A stretch of DNA of 24,577 nt from Tieghemiomyces parasiticus (Eukaryota; Kickxellomycota; Dimargaritomycetes; Dimargaritales; Dimargaritaceae), in the NCBI GenBank assembly GCA_027575765.1, contig JANBPT010000733.1, forward strand, positions 1-24,577, in the 5' to 3' direction. This document shows, piece after piece, positions 1 through 8,903 of the stretch. The translations under genes were made by a program, and so were the position numbers. The notes under the pieces are model-generated. The model ran no database searches. It had not been told where the DNA came from and saw only the letters and a program-made list of their open reading frames with translations. Position 1 is the first letter of the stretch; each line of letters starts with the position of its first letter.

Positions 1-392
1 ATCTCCGCCGCGGTCTGTGCAATCCGTGGGTACGTATGTGCCATCCTCCCCTCCTTTTGGATCCATTCGCGAGGGGCCGCCTATCTCTCAACCTCGTGAA
101 TTATCACCTTTCTAATGTCTGTAGTAGTTCGTATGTATTAGTAAATACTTCCATCAACCCACCCACTCCGTCTCTTCCGGTGTCGTGTCCAAGTGGTGCA
201 GCCCTCACTTTGCAGCCACACGTCGGCCAGCCAGCAACTGCATTCTGTCGTTCTAGAGTGATAAGTGGAAACACGGCCTCTCGGGCATCCAGAGGTTCAC
301 GAACCCCCATTCCCCTCCACGGATCAGCCGCCATCCCCCAATATCTCACGGCTGGATGGTGCCGGTGGTTTAATTAATGCCCAGGGTCCACC

Positions 393-1266
393 CTAAAAGC
401 CCCCCGCAGCCCGATCCAATTCTTCGTCAAGCAAACTGCCAAAGGCGCGGGTTTCTGGCGACGGAAGCGGGGTTAAGTGCGCATAGTCCCCGTGCTGCAA
501 CGTCATGGCCAAAGCGCTGTAGGGTCAGGGCGGTGGGGCAGGGGGTGAACCAGCTACGGTTAATTATTTCCTTCATTACCTGTAATCCATAATACCAGGG
601 AAATATTCCCCCCTCCCCCCCCCCACACCAGCTGTACATGTCATCCTGGATCCATGCTACTTACCTGCAGGTTGACTTCACCAAATGGCCCTTCTGGGCC
701 AGGGCAGTAACCAGTTCCTGTTGATGGTTATCCATCAGCGACTCGTTAACCACTGCGATGAGCGGCCGGGGTATTGACAGGCATTCCAGAATGGACCCAG
801 ATCCTAGACGACCACCATGGGTATGTGTGTATACATTGAGCAGGGGGATATGCCACGTTCAGTCCACGCTGCATCATGCGGAGCCATGTACGGCCACCTA
901 TCCAGTACGGATTTCAGAGCGTTACTCATCCCTCTCCCTTCATGCGCTAGCCCATAAACCACCTTATGGTTAGCTATATATTGGGTGGGTGCGTGGGTAC
1001 TTACCACCATGGCTAATGACCAGGTCGGCCGCTCGCATATCCTCAATCACATCGGCCTTGTAGGCGTATCCCGACACCGCGATACGGCCAATGGGCTGGT
1101 AGCTTTCGAACGTGGCCCGCGAGGCGCCGTACTGGATCATCACCTCACCAAAGTCCAGACCGGCAAGTTGTATGAGCACCGTTGGGGACAGTACCTGGGC
1201 TACCAGCTCGTCGAAACCGGTGGTGCCGACCGTTACAAAGACGCGTTTGGTGCCTAGCGTGACCAT
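393..1266 (-). CDS. ALG13: ALG13-type UDP-GlcNAc transferase catalytic subunit, three exons
   Basis: Exons 1266-1005, 803-665 and 516-393 join in frame to 174 residues; introns (201 and 148 nt) begin GTAAGT and end CTAG and ACAG. The protein is a short GT28-family C-terminal fold. It starts with the VTVGTTGFDEL motif (about residues 11-21). HGGSGSILE is reconstituted exactly across the first splice junction (residues 87-94), and a NESLMDNHQQEL motif typical of Alg13 follows in exon 2. In fungi Alg13 is the cytosolic catalytic partner of membrane-bound Alg14 and adds the second GlcNAc to GlcNAc-PP-dolichol at the ER face. The start chosen is the Met at 1266, immediately before the conserved beta strand; upstream in-frame codons do not resemble the family. 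The last exon ends with an acidic helix (LLDEELDRAAGGF). It diverges from the zinc-finger gene at 1741. Confidence 0.9.
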
Positions 1267-1740
1267 GATATGAACGGAGGTGAGTAAGAGGTGGTCAATT
1301 ATAATGCCCCGCATCAATCCAAGATGGGCGGAATGTGGGTGGGCTAGTGGTACCACCGTGTTGTAAATGTGAAAAGTCGACATGGAAATCCCCGCGTTTC
1401 AGTACATTGGGTAGCCCTTACCTAAGCCACTTGTCGTCACTATCCCCCTCCGGGTACAAGTCCTTCCCTGCCGCCCACACCTTCCGCCTCCGAAAAATAC
1501 AAAAAAAAACAAAACACTACGCCCCCATACCAGACATCTAATCTCCAATCGCCTCCTCCCACATTCTAAAGCTGTGCGTTTGTATCTTAAGACTAGCTGG
1601 TCAGTTCCTTATCCGTCACAAACAACCGACTTGTCTGTCGAGCTCTCTGCATTTCGTTTGTAAGCCCCCCGCCCCTCGGGCCGTCATTTCCACATCTGGC
1701 CTCTCGCCTCCACCTCCCTCTATATCCTTCAGCCTCGGGT
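1267..1740. promoter_or_regulatory. Shared divergent promoter region (474 bp)
   Basis: This interval separates the start of the minus-strand ALG13 gene from the start of the plus-strand zinc-finger gene, so it should hold both promoters. The plus strand is rich in C and T between about 1430 and 1740, as is common before fungal start codons. I see no convincing TATA box and no further gene. Confidence 0.5.
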
Positions 1741-2825
1741 ATGCGGGGAAATCTCTATCAGTCTACTCGCCGGCGGTTTGAACCGGGCCATAGCTTCTTC
1801 GAAGAGGGCGACATAGACGCTGGTGCATACTGGCTGGCCAAGCAGGCCTGCAGACCTACGGACGATGTCCTCGAGACTCAAGCCCTGCTGAGCACCGCCC
1901 TCAATGAGCCGCGGTAGGTAATAGGTCACCCACTCTCCGTCCACCCTGGATCATGCATGTTCATATCTCTGCCTGCGTGATATCCTGTATATTATGGCCT
2001 TCATAAGCCTTCTCTTTCTCTCTCTCTTTTGTCTAACACATGACCTCTTCTGGTCAATGATACTTCTCACCCTCCATCACCTACAGACCAGAGCCAATCC
2101 ACTGTCCTGAGCGCCAGTGTCCCTACCCAGGCCCTTTCCAAACCCCCGGCGCCTACGAGGCCCACTACAGCACCTTCCACCGGCATTACTGCACCCAATG
2201 TCATGCCTACTTTCCCAGTCGTCGTATGCTCGACTTGCATCTCGCCGAGACGCACGACCCGTTCTTTTCACTGCGTAGTGCTCGGGGCGACCCTATGGTA
2301 AGCAACCCGCTCTACTTTTAGAGGGAAAACATGCCGTATTCCCATGTGCCAAAACTCCATCTTTTTGGTTAATCCATTAGAATCTAACAGCCACACACGC
2401 CCCCCTCTTCCCCCCTTGTGTGGGTGCGGTTTTTTGTTTGTTTACCGAACCCCACCCCCCTGCCCTATTCCTGCCACCGACGTATACGCCAGTACCAATG
2501 CCTCCTCGAAGATTGTAAGGGTCGATTCAACACTTTCCAGGGCCGCAACCGACACATGATCGACGCCCACCGGTATCCCAAACAGTACCGATTCAGCCTG
2601 TTGCATTACGGTCTCTCAGTCTTCAATCCTACCCAGGGCTCCTTACACCACCGGGGAGTAGTGGTACAGCAGTCGGCTAAACCACCACGGGCCCCATCGC
2701 AGCGGAGTACAGCGAGGCCTACAGAGAGCGATAACAGTCCGGTAGCCATGGAGGTCGATATATTGAGTAATGCGATGCGCGGACTTCAGGTTCGGGCCCC
2801 CAGGACGATCAAGTTTGGTCGGTGA
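1741..2825 (+). CDS. ZNF511-like C2H2 zinc-finger protein, three exons
   Basis: Exons 1741-1913, 2087-2297 and 2493-2825 join in frame to 238 residues; introns are 173 and 195 nt with GT and CAG borders. Three C2H2-type fingers can be placed: Cys64/Cys69/His84/His89, Cys93/Cys96/His109/His114 and Cys131/Cys136/His149/His154. The linker HLAETHDPFFSL and the sequence YQCLLEDCKGRF followed by HRYPKQYRF match the layout of the conserved eukaryotic ZNF511 family (family knowledge from memory). The length is close to that family. Splicing places the third finger directly after GDPM, which matches the family better than reading through the intron. The C-terminal ~70 residues are basic and low-complexity. 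The molecular role is poorly known; nucleic-acid binding is the likely activity. It converges with the membrane-protein gene that ends at 3084. Confidence 0.82.
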
Positions 2826-3083
2826 CAAAATTCATAAATACATCACTACCCTCGTGTGGCATAACGCCCCTATTCTTGGTGTCGTGCGAAGGGGTGGGGG
2901 GGGGGTTTACTTTCCCCGTTCCGTTTATTATCTCCTTTAATTATCATCACTACTGGTCATTCAAAAGCATCATTTCAGAACCACTTCACCAATCCCCTCC
3001 CCCCTATTTTTTTTTACCAACTCCTCGCTATCTATTATATTGCGCATGTTTAAAGAAACCGTCCGAAATTTGGCCTCGTAATT

Positions 3084-3885
3084 TTAGTGATCTTCCGACA
3101 TTTTCTCTCGCGCAATTTTGTTCTCCAGCATCTCAATCTCGCGCAGGGTTTCAATCTTCTCGTCAAGTAATGACTTGCGTTCCCGTAACAATTGCATCCT
3201 GGGGAGTAGCACATATTATATATAAGGTTGAAGAAAGTTAAGAGGGTAAGTATGCAGGGCACAGCTATCACCCGTACACGCCAAACGGGGGTTACCTCCG
3301 TTCCGAATACGGCACACGCCGGGGCCTTAAAACAAATAAACAAAAAAGGACCGTAGACTGCACTTACCTCGTGTACCGATAATCACGTTCAGTGACGGAC
3401 AGCTTGTTCGGGTTGGCCGGCTTGACCTCCGGTTTAGTGGCCGTGTGACTTGCTGGTGGCCGTAGTTCCTGGAAAAAAACAACAACAATCGTGTGTCGGC
3501 GGGAGAATAGTTAAGGTAGGTGGATTACAGGCGATAAATGTTAGTCAGAGTGCCTACGGGAGCCATTAGTACTCGGGAGAGTGTTAGCAACGCCTCCCCG
3601 CCCCCCCCTTCACGGCTCCTCCTCCTTCATTCCGCCTTCCCGTTGCGGACACATGTACCCTCATCAGTCCACCTTCTATTCCCTCGTAATCACGACTCTC
3701 ACCTTGGCGGCTGCTAGCGAAGGTTCCTTGGACATGTCTAGGATGACGACTTCAGGTTCGGTCTCAGACCGGTTGAGTAGGGTACCGAGGTAGATACTCG
3801 CCGGAACAGATACCGATACGGCTATGCCCAGTAGGGCGCGTGGCGAAAGGCGGGTTCGGCGGGAGAGATCAGCAATGGTCACCAT
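3084..3885 (-). CDS. Small single-pass membrane protein with coiled-coil tail, three exons, unknown function
   Basis: Exons 3885-3703, 3468-3368 and 3198-3084 join in frame to 132 residues. The donors are GTGAGA and GTAAGT; acceptors are TTTCCAG and CCCCAG. The N-terminus is basic (about residues 9-16), followed by one hydrophobic helix around residues 17-37 (ALLGIAVSVSVPASIYLG). A Pro/Lys-rich linker follows, then a charged heptad-like helix (about 93-130: LLRERKSLLDEK, LREIEMLENKIA) that should form a coiled coil. A basic N-terminus before one membrane helix would suit a mitochondrial inner-membrane or ER protein, and the layout resembles small respiratory-chain assembly factors, but I do not recognise the family. 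Consistent phase at two introns and clean splice sites make a real gene likely. Confidence 0.65.
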
Positions 3886-4476
3886 GGCGCGGGAAACGAA
3901 GTGGGAAGGGGAGCGGTGACTATTCTCGGTTCGGGCGAGATCAGTAATATGGGTACCAAGGAGACGGAGGGAGATGGGGCAGAGTAAAGGGTGGGTTAGG
4001 GGTTATACGGAATGTATGATTAGAAAAAAAGAAGCGGGTAAATTCTGGCACCCACTCTCCTCTCGTTGATTATCCGAATGGCAGCTGGACCTCACATAGC
4101 TTGTGTATTCTATTATGGCGGAATAGCCGTGCTTACACAGAAGAAAGGCTTACTCATGGTGGGGATACTCCCCAATATTACCTCACAATCTAACTGAAAG
4201 CTGACAAGCGTAGTCTTTCGTGGCAAATTTTTGTCCAAGGTTTCTTCGGCCCGCCAGTTCCCCTCCTCCCCCCTTCTTAGAACTTTAAGACCACATCTTC
4301 ATGTACAAGGTTGTTATTTTGACCAGCTACAGTGATAAAATTGCTTTAATTAGGGACCCTAAAGTGAGGTAAGCTCGCTAGTCTAGGCAGGCAGGTAGGC
4401 AAACGGAAGGCCCCCTCCTTCTTTCTCTCTCCTTCTCTACCCGCCCTCACTTCTTTGGGCCGACTGTATATATAAT
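3886..4476. other. Intergenic region, no gene seen
   Basis: This stretch lies between the start of the small membrane-protein gene and the stop of OYE copy 1, both on the minus strand. It therefore holds the promoter of the former and the 3' flank of the latter. A pyrimidine-rich run lies near 4410-4450. I see no supported ORF, RNA gene or repeat. Confidence 0.5.
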
Positions 4477-5992
4477 TTACGGGACCGAGTGATAATGGAG
4501 CTTGGGACGGGCCCGCTCGTACTGTATAGGCCACTTGACATAGACGCCGAGCTGGGCAGCGGCATCAAGAACCCAGTTAGGGTTACGCATGAAGGCGCGA
4601 CCAATCACGATCATGTCCGCCTGTTTCTTCTCCAAGATTTCCTCGGCATCGATGCCGCTCGTAATTATCCCGACGGTACCGGTAGGGAAATCCGGGAGGG
4701 CCTTCTTGACTTGGGCGGAGAAGGGCACCTGGTAAAGTGGCTTAGGGTGAATCTTTTGGCGCGGGGTGATACCACCAGTCGAAATGTCCAGCAGGTCGAC
4801 GCCATGGGTCTGGAGACGACGGGCCAGCTCTACGGTCTGGTCACCATCCCAACCTTCGCCGTCCTCGACCCATTCGGTGGCCGATACACGGACAAACAGA
4901 GGTCTCTCCTCGCCCCATACCTGGCGAACCGCTGCCACCGTCTCGAGGAGCAGTCGCGTACGGTTCTCGAAGCTGCCGCCATATTGATCCGTACGGTGAT
5001 TGCTGGACGGCGACAGGAAAGTAGATAGGAGGTATCCGTGAGCGGCGTGAATCTCAATGACATCGAACCCGGCCTTATCCGCGCGACGGGTGGCGGCCAC
5101 GAAAGCATCCTTGAGTTCCTGAATTTGCGCAAGGGTCATGGCGTGCGGGATAGGCATATCCTGGGGACTATAAGGTTCGTCGGAGGGCCCCCATACGTTA
5201 TCGGGCCAACCTCCCTGGTCGGCACCCACCACTAAATCCGCGTGGCGTCCAGCAAATGGTGTGTGGGTGGAGGCCTTGCGGCCGGCGTGTGCCAACTGGA
5301 TACCGATCGGGGTCCCCTGGCTGTGGGCAAACTTGACAATCCGTTCAAAGTGCGGGATGTGGTCGTCTTTCCAGAGCCCCAGGCAGCCGGGCGTGATGCG
5401 GCCGTTGGGGAGGACGCCCGTAGCTTCCATCATGATGAGTCCCACGCCGCGGACGGCGAAACTACCCAGGTGGACAAAGTGCCAGTCGGTCGGGTAGCCA
5501 TCTTTGGCAGAGTACTCGCACCTGGTTGAGAGTGAAGTAAGGTGAACGGAGGGATGGCGGTTATGATTATAATTATGATTATCTACAACGTGGGGGGGGG
5601 AGAAGTTCACCAATGACAGGTAAGGGGCAAATAAAACCTGTGCAGTAGTTTGTCTGTTTTTTTTTCCTACTACACCTTGAAACGCAACTACCAAAAGGCA
5701 GCATCCCTTCATTGCGGTCTTAATGTCGACGCCAGGTTTACCCGATAAATACTTACATGGGAGATACCATGATACGGTTACGCAGGGTCAAGTTGCGAAA
5801 TTTGAGTGGGGTGAAGAGCAGGGGCGGATTCTCGTTCGTACCACGCTTGGCGTAGTCGTCCGACACCAAGGCATCGGAAGCAGGCATCATCGTGCCGGCC
5901 GGCGGGTCCTGCACCTGAACAAACTCGTACGGCGGTTCCTCACTAACTCCAGCCTTGGTAGCTGACGAGGGAGGGGTAGTGGAAATTGGCAT
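4477..5992 (-). CDS. YqjM-type old yellow enzyme (NAD(P)H:flavin oxidoreductase), copy 1, two exons
   Basis: Exons 5992-5757 and 5521-4477 give 426 residues; the 235-nt intron (GTAAGT...CCAG) splits the Met codon of the PM-C motif. It is an FMN-dependent TIM-barrel ene-reductase of the class that includes Bacillus YqjM, which reduces activated C=C bonds. Visible landmarks: SPMCEYSAKDG with Cys80 and Tyr82 (YqjM Cys26 and Tyr28 equivalents); QLAHAGRKA; EIHAAHGYLLSTFLSP with the substrate-binding pair His237/His240; the NHRTDQYGG signature; and the FMN-phosphate motif VIGRAFMRNPNW near residue 390. An N-terminal extension of about 55 residues precedes the barrel. It has no clear targeting signal. 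A paralogue with the same intron position lies at 21308-22753. Long ORFs on the opposite strand here are antisense shadows. Physiological substrate unknown. Confidence 0.92.
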
Positions 5993-6194
5993 GGTGAATT
6001 CGGCGTTTGTCTAGGGCGCAGGGTTAGTGGGTCTAAGGGGAGATGTCTATAGAATGAATAGCTGGATCAAGTCGAAAAAGAAGGAAATGTTTGCTTAACA
6101 TAAGAAAGCAAAGAGTAAGATCCAACGTATTTCAGCTTCTTCGGTACGGTATTTAATGCAAGGCTACTTTCGAAGTACAGAAAGTGTGACGTAC

Positions 6195-6419
6195 ATTCTG
6201 AAGGTAAGCCAGCCCACTTTGGCGCTTAGGGGTTCAAAGTCGCATTGTACCTGCGCTTCCCCTTGGTCATGCTTAATGAAATGGCGTATGCGCGGAATGG
6301 CGTAATTCCGAAACGTCAGCCTTCCGGTCGCCGGACCAGTGATATTATCCATCCAATTAGCTTTATCTATGACGATATTTATCAACTCGGGATTAGTAAG
6401 AAATGGATGCGCCAGTACT
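6195..6419 (-). other. Possible exon of an F-box-like protein (orphan fragment)
   Basis: A minus-strand reading frame, open as a 101-codon ORF at 6469-6164, contains VLAHPFLTNPELINIVIDKA then W-MDNITGPATGRLTFRNYA. It can be bounded by an acceptor-like CGTAG at 6420 and a donor-like GTACGT at 6194. The pattern (Pro-x-Leu, hydrophobic helix, then L-x-F-R-N-Y) recalls F-box-like N-termini, but I cannot place it in a family. No neighbouring exon could be joined with confidence, so this may be a gene fragment. It sits upstream of OYE copy 1 with no evident link to it. Confidence 0.25.
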
Positions 6420-6689
6420 CTACGATGTGAAAGGGCGCCGCCCATTCCAAAAAAAATATAAGCCGTCACTTACTAGAGAACGGGGTGCGTCACGGCCGCA
6501 GCATAGAGCGACGCACGGTACGCGAATTCACTTGCCCCAACAGCCGGTAGGAACCGATCAGTACCGTGGTGGAGGTGGTAGCGCATGTAATTTTTTTATA
6601 GCCAGGTATTGTGGCAGGCGAGACCCCGAGGGGTGAGTTCATTGCGATACGTTGCAAGCTAGCTACAAGTTAAATTATAAAATATTAGG

Positions 6690-7470
6690 AGTTGAATCTG
6701 TAGGATTATATAGCCGGAAGATGTGGGGAGGGGGTTGGGTCTTGATTGTGTCCCGGTAGTTAGCCATAAAGGGTTCCTTGGTTCGTTCGTTGTGGCCAAT
6801 CGTTGCTGTTAAGTGGGTGGTGCTTGCTCCTGTATGGCGTTGCGGTGGCTTGCAGGGTCCTGTAGAACGTCGGCTTTCGGATCCCGACAACCATAATGAT
6901 CAGTAAAAAAAAGGGAATATTAGGCGTATGCAAAGGGTGGCCTCTGAGGACGCTGCTGACCATATAGGTGAGGTCATGAAGAACCATGACGACACAGCCA
7001 TCGATAAGGAATAATGCAGGCGGCAATGGTTTAAGAGTGTCTGTGGTAAGGATTCATTGGAATTTTAATGGTGAGTCAGGGGTTACTCAATTAAGAGGAA
7101 AGCTGAAACAAAAGCAGGGCTGCATAGCAATTGTCATAGTATTGGTCCCCAACGTAATGCCGGCTGTGACTCAATACCTGGTTGGCCGGGACCACCTGCG
7201 GTCTTGCAGTCGGGCCTGTCCTGGAAGGAAGGTCTCATTGCTGCAAATGGACGTAGGTCGGTGGGTTCGATAAGTACTGTACGTAGATGGCGAGGGGTGA
7301 GCCATGGGACAATAGTAGATGGTCGGCAGACTGCAAGGAAAGGCCAGTGGTGGCAAATGCGTAGAGCAAATATAGCAGGTACAAGACGTCCATAAGCCGG
7401 GGTATAGACCTGGCGAGCTCCCTGTCTGAAGAGCGCGTGGGGCGAGGGTAATATCGGGTACAATGAAGGT
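6690..7470 (-). other. Candidate exons of a membrane protein (unresolved)
   Basis: Two hydrophobic minus-strand readings stand out. One, around 7391-7235, starts with a Met and a signal-like stretch (MDVLYLLYLLYAFATTGLSL). The other, around 7026-6760, holds two hydrophobic segments (FLIDGCVVMVLHDLTYMVSS and IPFFLLIIMVVGI) followed by a basic, Thr-rich tail. Between them lie several AG acceptor-like sites, but I could not find one splice path giving a single convincing protein. They may be exons of one multi-pass protein, a decayed gene, or chance ORFs. Confidence 0.2.
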
Positions 7471-7703
7471 TACGGTTTTCATGAAGAAAGCCCGTCAAAG
7501 TCTACAGCGGTCATGAGGATGGTGTGATAGGGTTGGAGCTGGGGGCCTCGGTCTAGCGGCGACTGGTCCGAGTCGTTATACCCACTGGACTCCGTTTGCG
7601 GCCGTCCTGTATCGGTGGGAAATATTATCCTCGAGGAAGAAGGCTCGGTACAAGGAATGAGGTGCAGGGGGAAGTACCTCTAAAGGGGGTGGGGAATTCC
7701 CAC

Positions 7704-7816
7704 ATGGATGCAAACGATTGGGACCCCTATTCATCGGTGAGTTGTGTCCTCTTCATCCTCTTACTGACAGCTACTGCCGGTGCAGCACGCTATGAAACTT
7801 GGTGGCAAGTGATCAG
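7704..7816 (+). other. Candidate first exon with one hydrophobic helix
   Basis: A plus-strand frame beginning at ATG 7704 reads MDANDWDPYSS, then a hydrophobic run (CVLFILLLTATAGAA), then YETWWQVIR, and ends at a consensus donor GTGAGTG. An internal GTGAGT...ACAG could also be a 34-nt intron. No downstream exon was found. It could be the start of a small membrane or secreted protein, or a chance ORF. Nothing else is recognisable from about 7500 to 8100. Confidence 0.15.
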
Positions 7817-8109
7817 GTGAGTGCGTCCTATAGAATAGTAGGGCTCATATTAATCAGTGGCGATAGGCAAACTATCCCGAGCTGGATGAGTTCGGAGGGG
7901 AGATTACCCGACCTGCCTTTTCTATTAATGCAAGTCTGGGTAATTTAAGTGGGGATAAACGCTAGGATGTTCTCAGGGGAGTGATACGGATATCCACGCT
8001 CGGCATTAGCCAGAAAACCGAATCCCCGCAAGGTAGGTCGATCGGGTAAAGAAAAAAGGAGGCAAAGACAACATATACCCGGACGAAGAAGGGGAAGCAA
8101 TAGTCTCAC

Positions 8110-8474
8110 CTCGTATCTGCGGCAAGCGTATTGCACTGTGGACATTGCCATCGGCGCCGACCGCCACCCCTTTGAAAGATAACCTGTGGATTGCCTTTTA
8201 GATCGTTTATTTCGAAGAGATTGCGCATCAGAATCAGGCACGACTCATCGTTGGCGGATTGTAGGGCAGCGTCAGGCCTCAGGGCCCGGTAGTGCTCTTG
8301 ACCCAGTACGTTTCCTGCCCCTACGCTATAATACGTTTTAACAATGTCTTCGGCACTGCCCCCCTTTCTTGCCTAAAGCGAGTCGCCGCTGGAAGGCGAG
8401 CATATCGCAGCCATTGAATCGATCCGTTATCCTTGTCGCAGGGTCAATGTCGTGGCGGGTTGACAAATGAAATC
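8110..8474 (-). pseudogene. Frameshifted coding fragment with a CxxC motif, unknown family
   Basis: Reading the minus strand from 8474, one frame gives DPATRITDRFNG then MLAFQRRLALGKKG. At a run of six G residues (plus-strand C6 at 8359-8364) the frame must shift by one to continue as GGSAEDIVKTYYSVGAGN, QEHYRALRPDAALQ, then LILMRNLFEINDLKGNPQ and RRRWQCPQCNTLAADTR, ending at a donor-like GTGAG at 8109. Five Gs would restore one frame of about 120 codons. An alternative is a short intron ending CGCTTTAG just before. The CPQC motif suggests half of a zinc site. I do not recognise the family, and no flanking exons were found. The interval from 8475 to 8903 shows no other gene. Confidence 0.3.
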
Positions 8475-8903
8475 ATGAGTATGTCTGACTGTCTGTCGCT
8501 CGTGGAGTGGACAGACAGGCCGTCCTCGCCAGTTCCAGGGGGTGTCTCGCACGCAATTAGATGAGCAGCAGCATATACACGCAGATGCGAGGGAAAAGGC
8601 TGACAAGGTAATAGAAGTCCACTTCGTTCGTTATAACCGCACCGCGCTACCTCTGACGTCCTAGGAGGAGGGGTGAGTTCCGGCCGGAGTACGTCAAAGG
8701 GGAAACCGCTGCTTGGTTGATGAGTGACTATAAGAATAAGCCGATCCACGTCGTCGCCTCAGTCCTGATCTGAAAGCCCATCGCCAAACAATTCCAATTT
8801 CCTATTATCCCGCTTGAGTAAGTCTCCTCCTGCTCAACGTCCCTGTCAAGTGCCTAATCTACCACAACCACACGTCCTCCTGTAGATCGGTTCAATCGTC
8901 AAC

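Noticed and set aside
1..35. Exon-like start of window ending at a donor-like GTACGT at about 30
   Set aside because: Only about 29 bases are visible before the possible donor, too few to support a coding call.
600..630. C-rich homopolymer runs in the second ALG13 intron
   Set aside because: This is simple low-complexity sequence inside an intron with no sign of function.
949..985. Short inverted repeat (CCATAA...TTATGG) in the first ALG13 intron
   Set aside because: A 6-bp stem of this kind is expected by chance, and nothing around it suggests an RNA element.
4489..5529. Open frames of up to 179 codons on the plus strand across OYE copy 1
   Set aside because: They are antisense to a clear flavoenzyme gene; the same antisense frame recurs over copy 2 (21857-22417) only because the coding strand is conserved.
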